Counted from the stretch's first letter, positions 28,488 to 37,397 are shown. The stretch is 64,000 bases of DNA from Thermobifida fusca NBRC 14071 = JCM 3263 (GCF_001592045.1 NZ_BCWB01000014.1:1-64000); one strand, 5' to 3'. Made by a program: numbers and translations. Notes: generated by a model not told the origin, from the sequence alone.

Positions 28488-30521
28488 ATGTCTGACCAGA
28501 CCGATCCCGCTGAGGAAGCCCTCTTCGAAGCGCCGCGCGCCTCCAAGCCCTCGCGTCCCCGCAGCCGCCGCCCAGCCCCCACCCGGTCCGTGGCGCGCGT
28601 CGTCGTGGACACCCCGCTGCCCCACCTGGACCACCCCTTCGACTACCGGGTCCCCGAATCCTTGGACCAGGACGCCGTGCCCGGCTGCCGGGTCCGGGTC
28701 CGCTTCAACGGGCAGCTGCTCGACGGCTTCCTGCTCGAGCGGGCAGACACCTCCGACTTCCCCGGCCGGCTGGCCTACCTCCACCAGGTGGTCTCCCCCG
28801 AACCGGTCCTCACCCCGGAGATCGCCGCACTGGCCCGGATCGTCGCCGACCACTACGCGGGCACGCTCAGCGACGTGCTCCGGCTGGCCATCCCGCCCCG
28901 GCACGCCCGCGTCGAGAAAGAAACCCCGCACACCCCGCCCCCACCACCCCCGCTCCCCGAACCCGACCCCGACCCCGGGCCTTGGGCCGACTATCCGACC
29001 GGCCCGGCGTTCCTCACCGCACTCCGCGACCAGCGAGCCCCGCGCGCCGTGTGGACCGCACTGCCCGGGCCCCAGTGGCGCGACGCGATCGCGGCGGCCG
29101 CCCACACCGCGGCCGTCGCGGGACGCGGAGTCCTCATCGTCGTGCCCACCGGGCGCGACGTGGCGAGCCTCGACGCAGCGCTGACCGCGCGGCTCGGCCC
29201 CGGCCACCACGTCGCGCTCACCGCCGAGCTCGGTCCCGCCGAACGCTACCGGCGCTGGCTGTCGGTCCTGCGCGGCCACGTGCGGGTCGTGGTCGGCACC
29301 CGCGCCGCCATGTTCGCCCCCGTCCGCGACCTGGGCCTGGTGGTGCTGTGGGACGACGGCGACGACGTGCACAGCGACCCGCACGCCCCCTATCCGCACG
29401 CCCGCACCGTGCTCTCGCTGCGCGCCCACTACAGCCGCTCCGCGGTCCTCATCGGCTCCCACACACGGACCGCGGAAAGCGCCCTCCTCGTCGAATCGGG
29501 GTGGGCGCACCCGATCGTCGCCGACCGGGCCCTCGTCCGGCGCCGCGCCCCCCTGGTGCGAGCCGCGGGCGACGACGCGGAACTCGCCCGCGACGAGGCG
29601 GCCCGCACGGCCCGGCTGCCGAGCCTCGCGCTGCGGGTAGCCCGACAGGCCGCACGCCACGGCCCCGTCCTGTTCCAGGTGCCGCGGCGCGGCTACCTCA
29701 ACGCGCTGGCCTGCGCCCGCTGCCGCACTCCGGCCCGCTGCGCCGCCTGCCGGGGGCCGCTCGCCCTGCGCAGCGCCCACGCCATCCCCTACTGCCGCTG
29801 GTGCGGGCACATCGCCGGAGACTGGCGCTGCCCGTCCTGCGAATTCCCCCGGCTGCGCGCCACCGTGGTGGGGGCGCGCCGCACCGCCGAAGAACTGGGG
29901 CGGGCCTTCCCTGCCCTGCCGGTGCGCACGTCGGGCCGCGACGAAGTGCTCACCGAAGTCCCCGCCACCCCGGCACTGGTCGTGGCGACACCGGGAGCCG
30001 AGCCGACAGTGCCTGGAGGGTATGCGGCGGCGGTGCTGCTCGACGGCTGGGCCCTGCTGGGACGGGCCGACCTGCGCGCCGCCGAGGAGGCGCTGCGCCG
30101 CTGGTGCAACGCTGCCGCGCTAGTGCGCCCCGCAGCCGAGGGAGGCCAGGTCGTCGTGCTGGCGGATGCGGCGCTCCCCGCCGTGCAGGCGCTCATCCGG
30201 TGGAGCCCGGCGGCTTTCGCGGAACGGGAGCTCGCGGAACGGCGGGAGCTCGGCTTCCCGCCCGCGGTCACCATGGCGTCGGTCACGGGGGACCCGGAGC
30301 GGGTGCGGGAGTTCCTCGCGCAGCTCGACCTGCCCGAAGCAGCGGAACTGCTCGGCCCGGTCCCCGTCGGCACCGACGGAACCGAACGCGCCCTGCTGCG
30401 CATCCGGCGGGCCGCGGCCCGGGAACTGTCCGCGGCCCTCAAAGCGGCGAGCGCGGCCCGCAGCGCCCGCCGGGAAGAAAAATCGGTGCACGTGCGAGTG
30501 GACCCGCTCGACGTGCTGTAG
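28488..30521 (+). CDS. priA: Primosomal protein N' (PriA), degenerate helicase type
   Basis: A 677-residue actinobacterial PriA. In most bacteria PriA restarts stalled replication forks. The N-terminal 3'BD domain (VVVDTPLPHLDHPFDYRV) and the zinc-binding cysteines (CARCRTPARCAACRG, then CRWCG and CPSC near residues 405-450) are intact. The Walker A is absent, with WTALPGPQWRDAI in its place, and DEAH is replaced by LWDDGDD. It therefore probably cannot hydrolyse ATP and may serve as a structural loader. Such ATPase-poor PriA proteins are common in actinobacteria. In Streptomyces the gene lies between metK and fmt. Here it is inverted relative to both. Confidence 0.93.
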   Translation: MSDQTDPAEEALFEAPRASKPSRPRSRRPAPTRSVARVVVDTPLPHLDHPFDYRVPESLDQDAVPGCRVRVRFNGQLLDGFLLERADTSDFPGRLAYLHQVVSPEPVLTPEIAALARIVADHYAGTLSDVLRLAIPPRHARVEKETPHTPPPPPPLPEPDPDPGPWADYPTGPAFLTALRDQRAPRAVWTALPGPQWRDAIAAAAHTAAVAGRGVLIVVPTGRDVASLDAALTARLGPGHHVALTAELGPAERYRRWLSVLRGHVRVVVGTRAAMFAPVRDLGLVVLWDDGDDVHSDPHAPYPHARTVLSLRAHYSRSAVLIGSHTRTAESALLVESGWAHPIVADRALVRRRAPLVRAAGDDAELARDEAARTARLPSLALRVARQAARHGPVLFQVPRRGYLNALACARCRTPARCAACRGPLALRSAHAIPYCRWCGHIAGDWRCPSCEFPRLRATVVGARRTAEELGRAFPALPVRTSGRDEVLTEVPATPALVVATPGAEPTVPGGYAAAVLLDGWALLGRADLRAAEEALRRWCNAAALVRPAAEGGQVVVLADAALPAVQALIRWSPAAFAERELAERRELGFPPAVTMASVTGDPERVREFLAQLDLPEAAELLGPVPVGTDGTERALLRIRRAAARELSAALKAASAARSARREEKSVHVRVDPLDVL

Positions 30522-30589
30522 CCTGCTTCGCTCGCTGTCTCCTGCCCAGCCCGGCCACAGCGGCCGAGCCCGCCCCCCGGGGAGGTCCC

Positions 30590-31384
30590 GTGAAGCATTC
30601 CACACCGGAGTTCGCCGCTATCGCCGAACGCGGCACCGTGCTGCGGTGCCAGGTCGGCTCCGAAGTCCACGGCATTGCCGTGCCCGGGCACGGCGACCGC
30701 GACGAGATCGGCATGTGCATCGAGCCGCCCGAATACGTCATCGGGCTGCGCTCGTTCGAACAGTACCTCTACCGCACCCAGCCCGAGGGGTCCCGCTCCG
30801 GTCCGGGCGACCTCGACGTGACCGTGTACTCCCTGCGGAAATGGACCCGGCTCGCGTTGGCAGGCAACCCCACGGTGCTGATCCCGCTGTTCGTGCCCGA
30901 CACGGCGATCGTCCGCATCACCGACGTGGGACGGGAGCTGCGGGCCCATGCGGACCGGTTCGTGTCCCGGACTGCCGGCCGCCGGTTCCTGGGCTATCTG
31001 CGCGACCAGCGGGACCGCCTGCTGGGCCGCCGCGGCGGACGGCACACCAACCGTCCCGAGCTCGTCGACAGGTACGGTTTCGACGTGAAATTCGCCGCCC
31101 ACCTGGTCCGGTTGGGCATCCAAGGGGTGGAGCTGCTGGAGACCGGACGTCTCACCCTGCCGATGCGGGAACCGTGGCGGACCTGGCTGCGGGACCTGCG
31201 CCAAGGACGGCACAGCCGCGACGAGGTGCTGGACGTGGCCGCCGACTACGAGCAGCGGCTGGTCGACCTCATCGCCCGTTCCGACCTGCCCGATCAGGCC
31301 GACCATGCGTGGGCGGACGCCTGGCTGGTCCGGGTCTACCGGGAGACGTGGCGCTCCTGGGAACAGCAGGGCGCCTCCAGGTGA
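30590..31384 (+). CDS. DNA polymerase beta superfamily nucleotidyltransferase
   Basis: A 264-residue protein of the PF10127 type (RlaP/YcgL-like nucleotidyltransferases). VGSEVHGIAVPGHGDRDEIG corresponds to the GS...DxD active site, and the third acidic residue is probably in GDLDVTVYSLRKW. The family motif usually reads DSDYD. Here DRDEIG keeps only some of the acids. The middle part, with LVDRYGFDVKFAAHLVRLG, is typical of the family. GTG 30590 follows GGGGAGG. Substrate unknown. It converges with a methyltransferase gene only seven bases away. Confidence 0.78.
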   Translation: MKHSTPEFAAIAERGTVLRCQVGSEVHGIAVPGHGDRDEIGMCIEPPEYVIGLRSFEQYLYRTQPEGSRSGPGDLDVTVYSLRKWTRLALAGNPTVLIPLFVPDTAIVRITDVGRELRAHADRFVSRTAGRRFLGYLRDQRDRLLGRRGGRHTNRPELVDRYGFDVKFAAHLVRLGIQGVELLETGRLTLPMREPWRTWLRDLRQGRHSRDEVLDVAADYEQRLVDLIARSDLPDQADHAWADAWLVRVYRETWRSWEQQGASR

Positions 31385-31391
31385 CCGCCGA

Positions 31392-32111
31392 TCAGCAGCG
31401 GCGGGCCAGCCCGGCCAGTATCCCGGTTCCTTCAGCGACGACTTCCTCATCCGGGTAGGGCCACCAGGCGAGGTCGGCCACCCCCGGTTCCACCAGGCAG
31501 AAAGGGTCGAAGAGCGCGGCGGCGAGCGCTCGGGCGTACGGGTCGGCGGGGTTGGCGGGGCGCTGGCGGAGCACCAGGTGGCTGCCGGGCGCCAGGACGC
31601 GGTGCAGCGCGGGGACCAGGTCGCGGACGTCCCCGCCAGGCAGCAGGTCGACGTCGATGAGCACTGCCACCGGCTCCCCCAGGTCGATACGGCCGCGCAG
31701 GCTGAGGTGCGCGGCCACGTCGTCGGGGCGCACCTGCTCCAGCCAGAGCATGGCGGGCTGAAGCGCCGACGCCCGCGGATGCAGCGGCACCGCGGTTCCG
31801 ATGCCGACCTGCACCACGCGGGCGTCGGGACACTGCTCCGTGACCAGGGCGTGGACCCCGGTAGTGTGCGGTACCCGGGACCCGAAATCCACGTACTGCC
31901 GGATGCCCACGTCGACGATGAGGTAACTGAGACAGCGGGTGAGGAAGCGGCGCTCGGCTTCGGCCAGGCGGAGGTTCTGGGCGCGTTTCTGGGCGTCCGC
32001 CGGGGGGCGGCTGCCGGTGCGGTGGTCGTCGAGGGGGATCACCCGGGGGGCGTGCCCGCCCAGGGAGCGGGGTTCGTCGTCGAAGGGCAGTGCCTGCCGC
32101 TGTTCGATCAC
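31392..32111 (-). CDS. SAM-dependent methyltransferase of the DUF574 type
   Basis: A 239-residue protein resembling the large actinobacterial S-adenosyl methyltransferase family PF04672. Recognisable parts are the IRQYVDFGSRVPHTTGVHALV block, typically a SAM-binding DFGSGLP segment, and VAVLIDVDLLPGGD. The usual N-terminal PxxARxYDYLLGG motif is degraded here to HAPRVIPLDDH, so the substrate or activity may differ. GTG 32111 has GGAAGG upstream. It is the only minus-strand gene between 26.6 and 37.3 kb. Family members are numerous in Streptomyces with unknown substrates. Confidence 0.72.
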   Translation of the reverse strand: MIEQRQALPFDDEPRSLGGHAPRVIPLDDHRTGSRPPADAQKRAQNLRLAEAERRFLTRCLSYLIVDVGIRQYVDFGSRVPHTTGVHALVTEQCPDARVVQVGIGTAVPLHPRASALQPAMLWLEQVRPDDVAAHLSLRGRIDLGEPVAVLIDVDLLPGGDVRDLVPALHRVLAPGSHLVLRQRPANPADPYARALAAALFDPFCLVEPGVADLAWWPYPDEEVVAEGTGILAGLARRC

Positions 32112-32499
32112 GATTACCTTCCCCCAACCGTCGGCCGGCGAGGACGCGGCCGACGAGCGGGTGGCTCAACTCCGCGCTCGCCCACCGTGACCTCGGTCAC
32201 TGACCTCCTGATCGTAGCGTCTCCGCGGAGAATCCCCTATCGGGCAATTCTCACGGTGTTTCCCACTATGCTGCCTACCCGCTCTTCGGCCGCACCGCCC
32301 CCGCCTTATGGGCATTTCTCTAGGAACCCCGACCCTTGACAATGATCGGCGGCGCGCAGGCATACTGAAAAAGCCTGCCCTCTCGCCGAGGACGCCATCG
32401 AGAAGTCCCGCACTACTTCCCGCCGACGTCCTGCCAGGCGTGAGACTCCAGCGCGAGAGTCCCGTATGCCTTCCTGTGTCATGAAAGAGGGCTTTGCTC
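32112..32499. other. Divergent intergenic region with palindromes
   Basis: These 388 bases lie between the methyltransferase and the DUF3870 operon. GTGACC-tc-GGTCAC is at 32187-32200 and the perfect 12-mer TCTCCGCGGAGA at 32220-32231. A small hairpin lies around 32443-32460. No gene is seen. The palindromes may bind a regulator of either neighbour. Confidence 0.4.
32336..32366 (+). promoter_or_regulatory. Promoter for the DUF3870 / CoA-transferase operon
   Basis: TTGACA (32336-32341) and CATACT (32361-32366) form a near-consensus housekeeping promoter with a slightly long 19-base spacer. It points to the DUF3870 gene about 130 bases downstream. Confidence 0.5.
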
Positions 32500-32868
32500 G
32501 TGCTTGAGCATGCACGCCGTCTCCTGGACAACCCTGACGTCGTCCTCATTTCCGGATACGCCCGGCTGCCGGACACCGTGGCAGGCCGACACCAGTACGA
32601 ACGGCTCGGTGTCGTCTTGGCGGTAGAGCGGTCCACCGGCCGGATCGTGGCCGCAGACAGCACCCTGATCACCGAGCTGGCCCGGGAGTTCTTCCGCGTC
32701 CTCGTCGAAGGCCTGTCGATCTACGACGACCTCGCGGAGATCGTGCACCGCGTGCAGACCCGCTACGCGGGACAGTCCGGTGCCGCCCTAGCCACTGCGC
32801 TGCGCCGCTGCCTGGAGTCCGGGCTGCACCTGCGCACCACGCAGCGTGCGGGGGAGGACCGGCCGTGA
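32500..32868 (+). CDS. DUF3870 domain-containing protein
   Basis: A 122-residue protein consisting of one DUF3870 domain (LISGYARLPDTVAG, GVVLAVERSTGRIVAADSTL, ITELAREFFRVLV). The domain has no assigned chemistry. Related genes are often placed beside acyl-CoA and CoA-transferase genes, as here. GTG 32500 lies nine bases after AGAGG. TTG 32494 is a poorer option. The stop overlaps the CoA-transferase start by GTGA, which ties the two products together. It might be a small accessory or regulator of the pathway. Confidence 0.82.
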   Translation: MLEHARRLLDNPDVVLISGYARLPDTVAGRHQYERLGVVLAVERSTGRIVAADSTLITELAREFFRVLVEGLSIYDDLAEIVHRVQTRYAGQSGAALATALRRCLESGLHLRTTQRAGEDRP

Positions 32869-34100
32869 CCGCACCGCCTGCCCCGTCCTCCGCCCCGCTT
32901 TCCGGGATGCTCGTCGCCGACCTGTCCCGGGTACTCGCCGGGCCCTACGCCACGATGCTGCTGGCCGACCTGGGCGCGGACGTGGTCAAAGTGGAGCATC
33001 CCGAGCGCGGGGACGACACCCGCGCATGGGGCCCGCCGTGGGCGGGCGACCAGTCCGCCTACTATCTCGCGCTCAACCGGGGCAAGCGGAGCCTGGCCGT
33101 CGACCTCAAAGACCCGGACGGGCTGGCCGCGGTGCGGACCCTGTGTGCGCGGGCCGACGTGGTCGTGCAGAACTTCCGGCCTGGCACGGCCGAACGGCTG
33201 GGCCTGGGGTATGCCGACGTGGCCGCCGACAACCCCGGGGTGGTCTACTGCTCGATCAGCGGGTTCGGTCCCGGGCACCTCCGCCCCGACCGTCCCGGGT
33301 TCGACGTGGTCATCCAAGGTGAGAGCGGTCTGATGAGCACCACGGGCACGCCGGAGGGCGGGCCCACCAAGATCGGGATCCCGCTCGCGGATGTGCTCAC
33401 CGGCCTCAACGCCACCACCGCGGTCTGCGCGGCCCTGGTGCGGCGCGCCACTACGGGGCGCGGGGAGCACATCCACGTCTCGCTGCTCAACTCGGCGCTC
33501 TCCGCGCTCGTCCAAGTAGGCCAGTCTGCGCTGGTCACCGGGGCAGAACCGGAGCGGGTCGGGCACGCGCACCCGTCTATCGTCCCCTACCAGACGTTTC
33601 CCACTGCTGACGGCGACATCATCATCGCCGCCGGCAACGACGCGCTCTACCGCGCCCTGTGCACGGTCGTGGAGCGCCCCGACCTCGCCGAGGATCCGCG
33701 GTTCCGCCGCAACGCGGACCGGGTCGCGCACCGGGACATCCTCGTGGCGGAGCTCACCGCCGCTTTGGCGAAGCGCAGCGCCGAGGAGTGGACCGCGCTG
33801 TTGAGCGACGCCGGGGTGCCCGTGGGGAAGGTGCGCGGGGTGGCTGAAGCGCTCCGCACCGCCGACGCCTCCGGGGATGAGGCGACCATGACCGTCGACC
33901 ACCCCGTGCTGGGCGCAGTGGAGCTGATCCGCCCCGGGTTCCGCTTCACCGGCGCAGCCCCGCAGCACGGTCCTGCCGTGCTGCCTCCCCCGCTGCTGGG
34001 GCAGCACTCGGTGGAAGTCCTCCGCGAGCTCGGCTTGTCGGAGGAGCGCATCACCGCCCTGGTGGAGCGCGGCACTGTCGTCCAGCACCCCGTCCACTGA
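32865..34100 (+). CDS. Class III CoA-transferase (CaiB/BaiF family)
   Basis: A 411-residue family III CoA-transferase. These move CoA between acyl groups through an aspartyl-CoA thioester. The N-terminal PLSGMLVADLSRVLAGPYAT, KVEHPERGDDTR and the catalytic Asp in RPGFDVVIQGESG are clear. Together with the glutaryl-CoA dehydrogenase gene next door, the likely job is activation of glutarate (or a related dicarboxylate) with succinyl-CoA as donor, like mammalian SUGCT. That specificity is inferred from context. It overlaps the DUF3870 gene by four bases. Confidence 0.9.
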   Translation: MTAPPAPSSAPLSGMLVADLSRVLAGPYATMLLADLGADVVKVEHPERGDDTRAWGPPWAGDQSAYYLALNRGKRSLAVDLKDPDGLAAVRTLCARADVVVQNFRPGTAERLGLGYADVAADNPGVVYCSISGFGPGHLRPDRPGFDVVIQGESGLMSTTGTPEGGPTKIGIPLADVLTGLNATTAVCAALVRRATTGRGEHIHVSLLNSALSALVQVGQSALVTGAEPERVGHAHPSIVPYQTFPTADGDIIIAAGNDALYRALCTVVERPDLAEDPRFRRNADRVAHRDILVAELTAALAKRSAEEWTALLSDAGVPVGKVRGVAEALRTADASGDEATMTVDHPVLGAVELIRPGFRFTGAAPQHGPAVLPPPLLGQHSVEVLRELGLSEERITALVERGTVVQHPVH

Positions 34101-34174
34101 CCGCGCCATTCCGGCCAGTCGGTACCGTGCTGTTCTGCTGTCGCTGTCCGAATGTGTGGAGGAGTTGAGTTCTC

Positions 34175-35365
34175 GTGTCCACCAGTCACGGCCCTGCCGC
34201 CCCTGACCCGCTGGATTTTCTGGCCGTGGACTCTTCGCTCAGCGCGGAGGAGCGTGCTGTGCGCGACACGGTGCGCGAGTTCGGCCGTCGCGAGCTGCTG
34301 CCGCACGTCGCTGAATGGTTTGCGGCCGGCACAATCCCCGACCCGCACGGCCTAGCCCGGAAGTTCGGGCAGCTCGGCCTGCTCGGCATGCACTTGGACG
34401 GGTACGGGTGCCCGGGGGCGGGCGCGGTCGCCTACGGGCTGGCCTGCCGGGAGCTGGAAGCGGTCGACTCGGGGCTGCGCAGCTTCGTCTCCGTGCAGGG
34501 GTCGCTCGCCATGACCGCCATCCACCGCTACGGCTCGGAAGAACAGAAGCAGCAGTGGCTGCCCCGCATGGCCGCGGGGGAGGCGATCGGCTGCTTCGGC
34601 CTGACGGAACCGGACTCGGGGAGCGACCCCGGGGCGATGCGGACCCGGGCCCGCCGGGTGGGTGCTGACTGGGTGCTCACCGGCACCAAGATGTGGATCA
34701 CCAACGGGTCAGTCGCCGACGTGGCCGTGGTGTGGGCGGGCACCGAAGAGGGGATCCGGGGGTTCCTCGTCCCCGCCGGCACCCCCGGGTTCACGGCCAC
34801 GGTGATTGAACGCAAGCTCTCCCTGCGGGCGTCGATCACCGCCGCGCTCTCCTTGGACGAGGTCCGGCTCCCCGACTCCGCGCGGCTGCCGCTCGCAGCA
34901 GGGCTGCGCGCTCCCCTGTCGTGCCTGACCGAGGCCCGGTACGGCATCGTCTGGGGTGCGGCGGGCGCGGCCCGCGCCTGCTACGAGGCAGCACTGGAAT
35001 ACGCCACCTCCCGCGAACAGTTCGGCCAGCCCATCGCCGCGTTCCAGCTCACCCAGCGCAAACTCGCGGAGATGGTGGTGGACGTCAACCAGGCGTCGCT
35101 GACCGCCCTGCATTTGGGGCGGCTCAAAGAAGCGGGGGCATGCCACCACTACCAGGTGAGTTTCGGCAAACTCGCCAACGTGGCCGCGGCCCAGCGGGTA
35201 GCCGCCAAGGCCCGATCCGTGCACGGCGCCAACGGCATCACCTTGGACTACCCGGTGCTGCGGCACCTGCTGAACCTGGAGACGGTCGCCACCTACGAGG
35301 GCACGGAGGAGATCCACACGCTCAGCCTCGGCCAGGCGGTCACCGGAATCTCCGCGTTCCGGTAG
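34175..35365 (+). CDS. Glutaryl-CoA dehydrogenase-like acyl-CoA dehydrogenase
   Basis: A 396-residue FAD enzyme close to glutaryl-CoA dehydrogenase, which oxidises and decarboxylates glutaryl-CoA to crotonyl-CoA. Supporting segments are the SVQGSLAM loop preceded by an Arg that in GCDH holds the distal carboxylate (GLRSFVSVQ), GCFGLTEPDSGSDP, and the catalytic Glu in the TYEGTEEIHTL segment. GTG 34175 has GGAGGAG ten bases upstream. With the CoA-transferase it forms a two-step glutarate-to-crotonyl-CoA route. No acyl-CoA thiolase or hydratase is adjacent. Confidence 0.9.
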   Translation: MSTSHGPAAPDPLDFLAVDSSLSAEERAVRDTVREFGRRELLPHVAEWFAAGTIPDPHGLARKFGQLGLLGMHLDGYGCPGAGAVAYGLACRELEAVDSGLRSFVSVQGSLAMTAIHRYGSEEQKQQWLPRMAAGEAIGCFGLTEPDSGSDPGAMRTRARRVGADWVLTGTKMWITNGSVADVAVVWAGTEEGIRGFLVPAGTPGFTATVIERKLSLRASITAALSLDEVRLPDSARLPLAAGLRAPLSCLTEARYGIVWGAAGAARACYEAALEYATSREQFGQPIAAFQLTQRKLAEMVVDVNQASLTALHLGRLKEAGACHHYQVSFGKLANVAAAQRVAAKARSVHGANGITLDYPVLRHLLNLETVATYEGTEEIHTLSLGQAVTGISAFR

Positions 35366-35441
35366 CGGATTGCCCGGGTATGCCGCAGAGGCGAAGCATT
35401 CCACCACCCCCCACAATAGGGGTGTGAGAGGAAGGGGTGCG

Positions 35442-35906
35442 ATGGAGCACGGGACGAAACGGTTCAGAATGACCCGGGTGCGGCGGGTCCTCAACGCCGT
35501 CATCGGCGGGGCGGTCGCCTACGGACTAGGCACTCGGGACCTGCATCTACTCACCACTCGAGGGGCGAAGACCGGGTTCCTCCGCACCGTTCCCGTCAGC
35601 GTGGTGGACAACACCGACGGCCGTTTCCTGGTCGCTCCCTACGGGGAGGTGGGCTGGGTGCGCAACCTCCGCAAAGAGGGGTATGCGACGCTGCGCCGCG
35701 GTGGCTGGATTGAGCTGATCAGCGTGGAAGAGGTCGGTCCGCAGCGGGCCGCCCCGGTCTTGCGGGACTACCTCAACCATCCTCGTGCTGCCGTCGTCGG
35801 CCCCTATTTCCGGGTCGGCCCGGACGCGTCCCTGGAAGAGTTCGAACGGGAGGCGGTGCACCACCCGGTCTTCGAGATCGTGCGCAGCACCGTGGTCCGG
35901 ATCTGA
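35442..35906 (+). CDS. Deazaflavin (F420)-dependent nitroreductase-family protein
   Basis: A 154-residue split-beta-barrel protein of the Ddn group. The LLTTRGAKTGFLRTVPVSVV region and DGRFLVAPYGEVGWVRNLR bind the F420 phosphate and deazaflavin in known members. The C-terminal half has the usual RDYLNHPRA. ATG 35442 follows AGGAAGGGG. A frame open to 35370 is not supported. The substrate cannot be predicted; many relatives reduce quinones or other small molecules. Confidence 0.88.
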   Translation: MEHGTKRFRMTRVRRVLNAVIGGAVAYGLGTRDLHLLTTRGAKTGFLRTVPVSVVDNTDGRFLVAPYGEVGWVRNLRKEGYATLRRGGWIELISVEEVGPQRAAPVLRDYLNHPRAAVVGPYFRVGPDASLEEFEREAVHHPVFEIVRSTVVRI

Positions 35907-35963
35907 CCTTCCCCGGGTCCGGGCAGGGGTCTGCTGCCCCGGGCAGCAGCAGTGCGGCGTGCC

Positions 35964-35999
35964 ACCGTGCCGCGCTTCCTTGCGGAGTGGCGGCACGGT
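35964..35999 (+). terminator. Hairpin after the deazaflavin oxidoreductase
   Basis: ACCGTGCCGC (35964-35973) and GCGGCACGGT (35990-35999) form a perfect 10-bp stem with a 16-base loop. Flanking GTGCC and GGCAC extend it with a bulge. A second palindrome (TGCTGCC-ccg-GGCAGCA) lies just before it near 35932-35948. There is no T run. The 219-base gap to DUF418 holds no gene. Confidence 0.5.
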
Positions 36000-36125
36000 C
36001 CGGCACACACTCCGCCTCTGTCCTCCGAAAGTAGTACGCGGTTTCCTTCCTCTTCCTGATGTGCCGGGGACCGCGGCCCCGCGATCATCGCGGTGTCACT
36101 TGCATGCGAGAGGGGCCGCTGACAC

Positions 36126-37331
36126 ATGACCGCAACGGAACACCGATCGACCGCGCTCGCCCACGATTCTCCTCCTGTCAGCCGTCTGCCGCTGCTCGAT
36201 GTGCTGCGCGGGACAGCGATCCTCGGCACGCTCGCCACGAACGTGTGGCTGTTCACCGCCCCGCTGGGGGAGGTCACGCCGCTGTATTCCACCGAGTTGA
36301 CGGTGTCGGCCTCCGGGGTCGGGCAGGTGGTGGAGAGCGTCTTCCGTTTCCTCGCCAACGGCAAGTTCCTTGCCCTGCTGGCCATCCTGTTCGGCGCTGG
36401 GCTCGCCATCCAATACGGTTCCGCGGCCCGCCGCGGCCGGCGCTGGCCGGGCACGTACCTGGCCCGAGCCCTGTTCCTGCTGGTGGAGGGGGCCCTCCAC
36501 TTCGTGCTGGTGTTCGCGTGGGACGTGCTCATGGGGTATGCGGTGACCGGCCTGGTCGTCGCCTGGCTGCTCACCCGCTCTCCGCGGACGCGCCGCATCG
36601 TCCTGTGGACGGCGGCCACCGGGCACGTGCTGTTCATGACGCTGGTCACCGCGGCGCTGGCTACCGCCAACGTCCAGGAGCCGAGCGCCCGCGAAACCGC
36701 TGAGCTCACCGCGCTGTACGCCGAGGGAAGCTACCTGGAGCAGGTGCTGTTCCGCCTGGACCATGCGCTGCTGCTGCGCATCGAGCCGATCATCACTTTC
36801 GGGCTGCTGGTGGCGCTCTTCCTCATCGGCGTGGGCCTGCTGCGTGCCGGGGCGTTCCACCCGGACGTGTCCGGCCGACGGCTGCGGGTCCGGCTGGCCT
36901 GCTGGGGTCTGGGTGTGGGGCTTCCGCTGAACCTCGCCACCGCGCTCGGGGGTGCTGAGCTGTTCCTGCTCGACCGCTACGTGGCTGCCCCCGTGGTGGC
37001 GGTGGGCTACATCGGCCTGATCGGGGTCGTCGTGGACCGCCTGTCCAAATTCGGGGTGGTGGCGAACGCCTTCTCCGCCCTGGGCCGCACCGCTATGAGC
37101 GGCTACATCGCCCAGAACGTGGTGTGCGCCCTGCTGTGCTACGGGTTCGGGTTGGGGCTCGCGGCCCAGCTGGGCGGGGCCCAGCCGTGGTGGACGTTGG
37201 GCCTGTGGACCGCGGTCAGCCTGGGCCTGCTGGTCGGCGCTTCGCTGTGGCTGCGGCGCTTCCGGTACGGACCGCTGGAGTGGGTGCAGAAGTCCGTCGT
37301 CTCGCGGTTCACCGGTAGCCCGCGGCGTTGA
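36126..37331 (+). CDS. DUF418 family membrane protein
   Basis: A 401-residue polytopic membrane protein. The N-terminal RLPLLDVLRGTAILGTLATN and the C-terminal RFRYGPLEWV are the two marks of the DUF418 family. About ten hydrophobic helices lie between. Family members are annotated as uncharacterised and sometimes resemble acyltransferase-type membrane proteins. GAGAGGGG lies about eleven bases before ATG 36126. It converges with metK. I cannot suggest a substrate. Confidence 0.88.
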   Translation: MTATEHRSTALAHDSPPVSRLPLLDVLRGTAILGTLATNVWLFTAPLGEVTPLYSTELTVSASGVGQVVESVFRFLANGKFLALLAILFGAGLAIQYGSAARRGRRWPGTYLARALFLLVEGALHFVLVFAWDVLMGYAVTGLVVAWLLTRSPRTRRIVLWTAATGHVLFMTLVTAALATANVQEPSARETAELTALYAEGSYLEQVLFRLDHALLLRIEPIITFGLLVALFLIGVGLLRAGAFHPDVSGRRLRVRLACWGLGVGLPLNLATALGGAELFLLDRYVAAPVVAVGYIGLIGVVVDRLSKFGVVANAFSALGRTAMSGYIAQNVVCALLCYGFGLGLAAQLGGAQPWWTLGLWTAVSLGLLVGASLWLRRFRYGPLEWVQKSVVSRFTGSPRR

Positions 37332-37345
37332 TCCGGCACCACCGT

Positions 37346-37374
37346 CGGTGGGGTCCCGTAACGGGGCCCCACCG
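37346..37374. terminator. Bidirectional terminator between DUF418 and metK
   Basis: CGGTGGGGTCCCG (37346-37358) pairs with CGGGGCCCCACCG (37362-37374) through one wobble, leaving a 3-base loop. It sits between two convergent genes and can act in both directions. Confidence 0.75.
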
Positions 37375-37397
37375 GCGTTACGGCAGGAAACTCTGGA

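Noticed and set aside
28982-30589. A long upstream extension of the pol-beta nucleotidyltransferase frame through priA
   Set aside because: The extension is in a shadow frame of priA. The gene has its own GTG with GGGGAGG at 30590.
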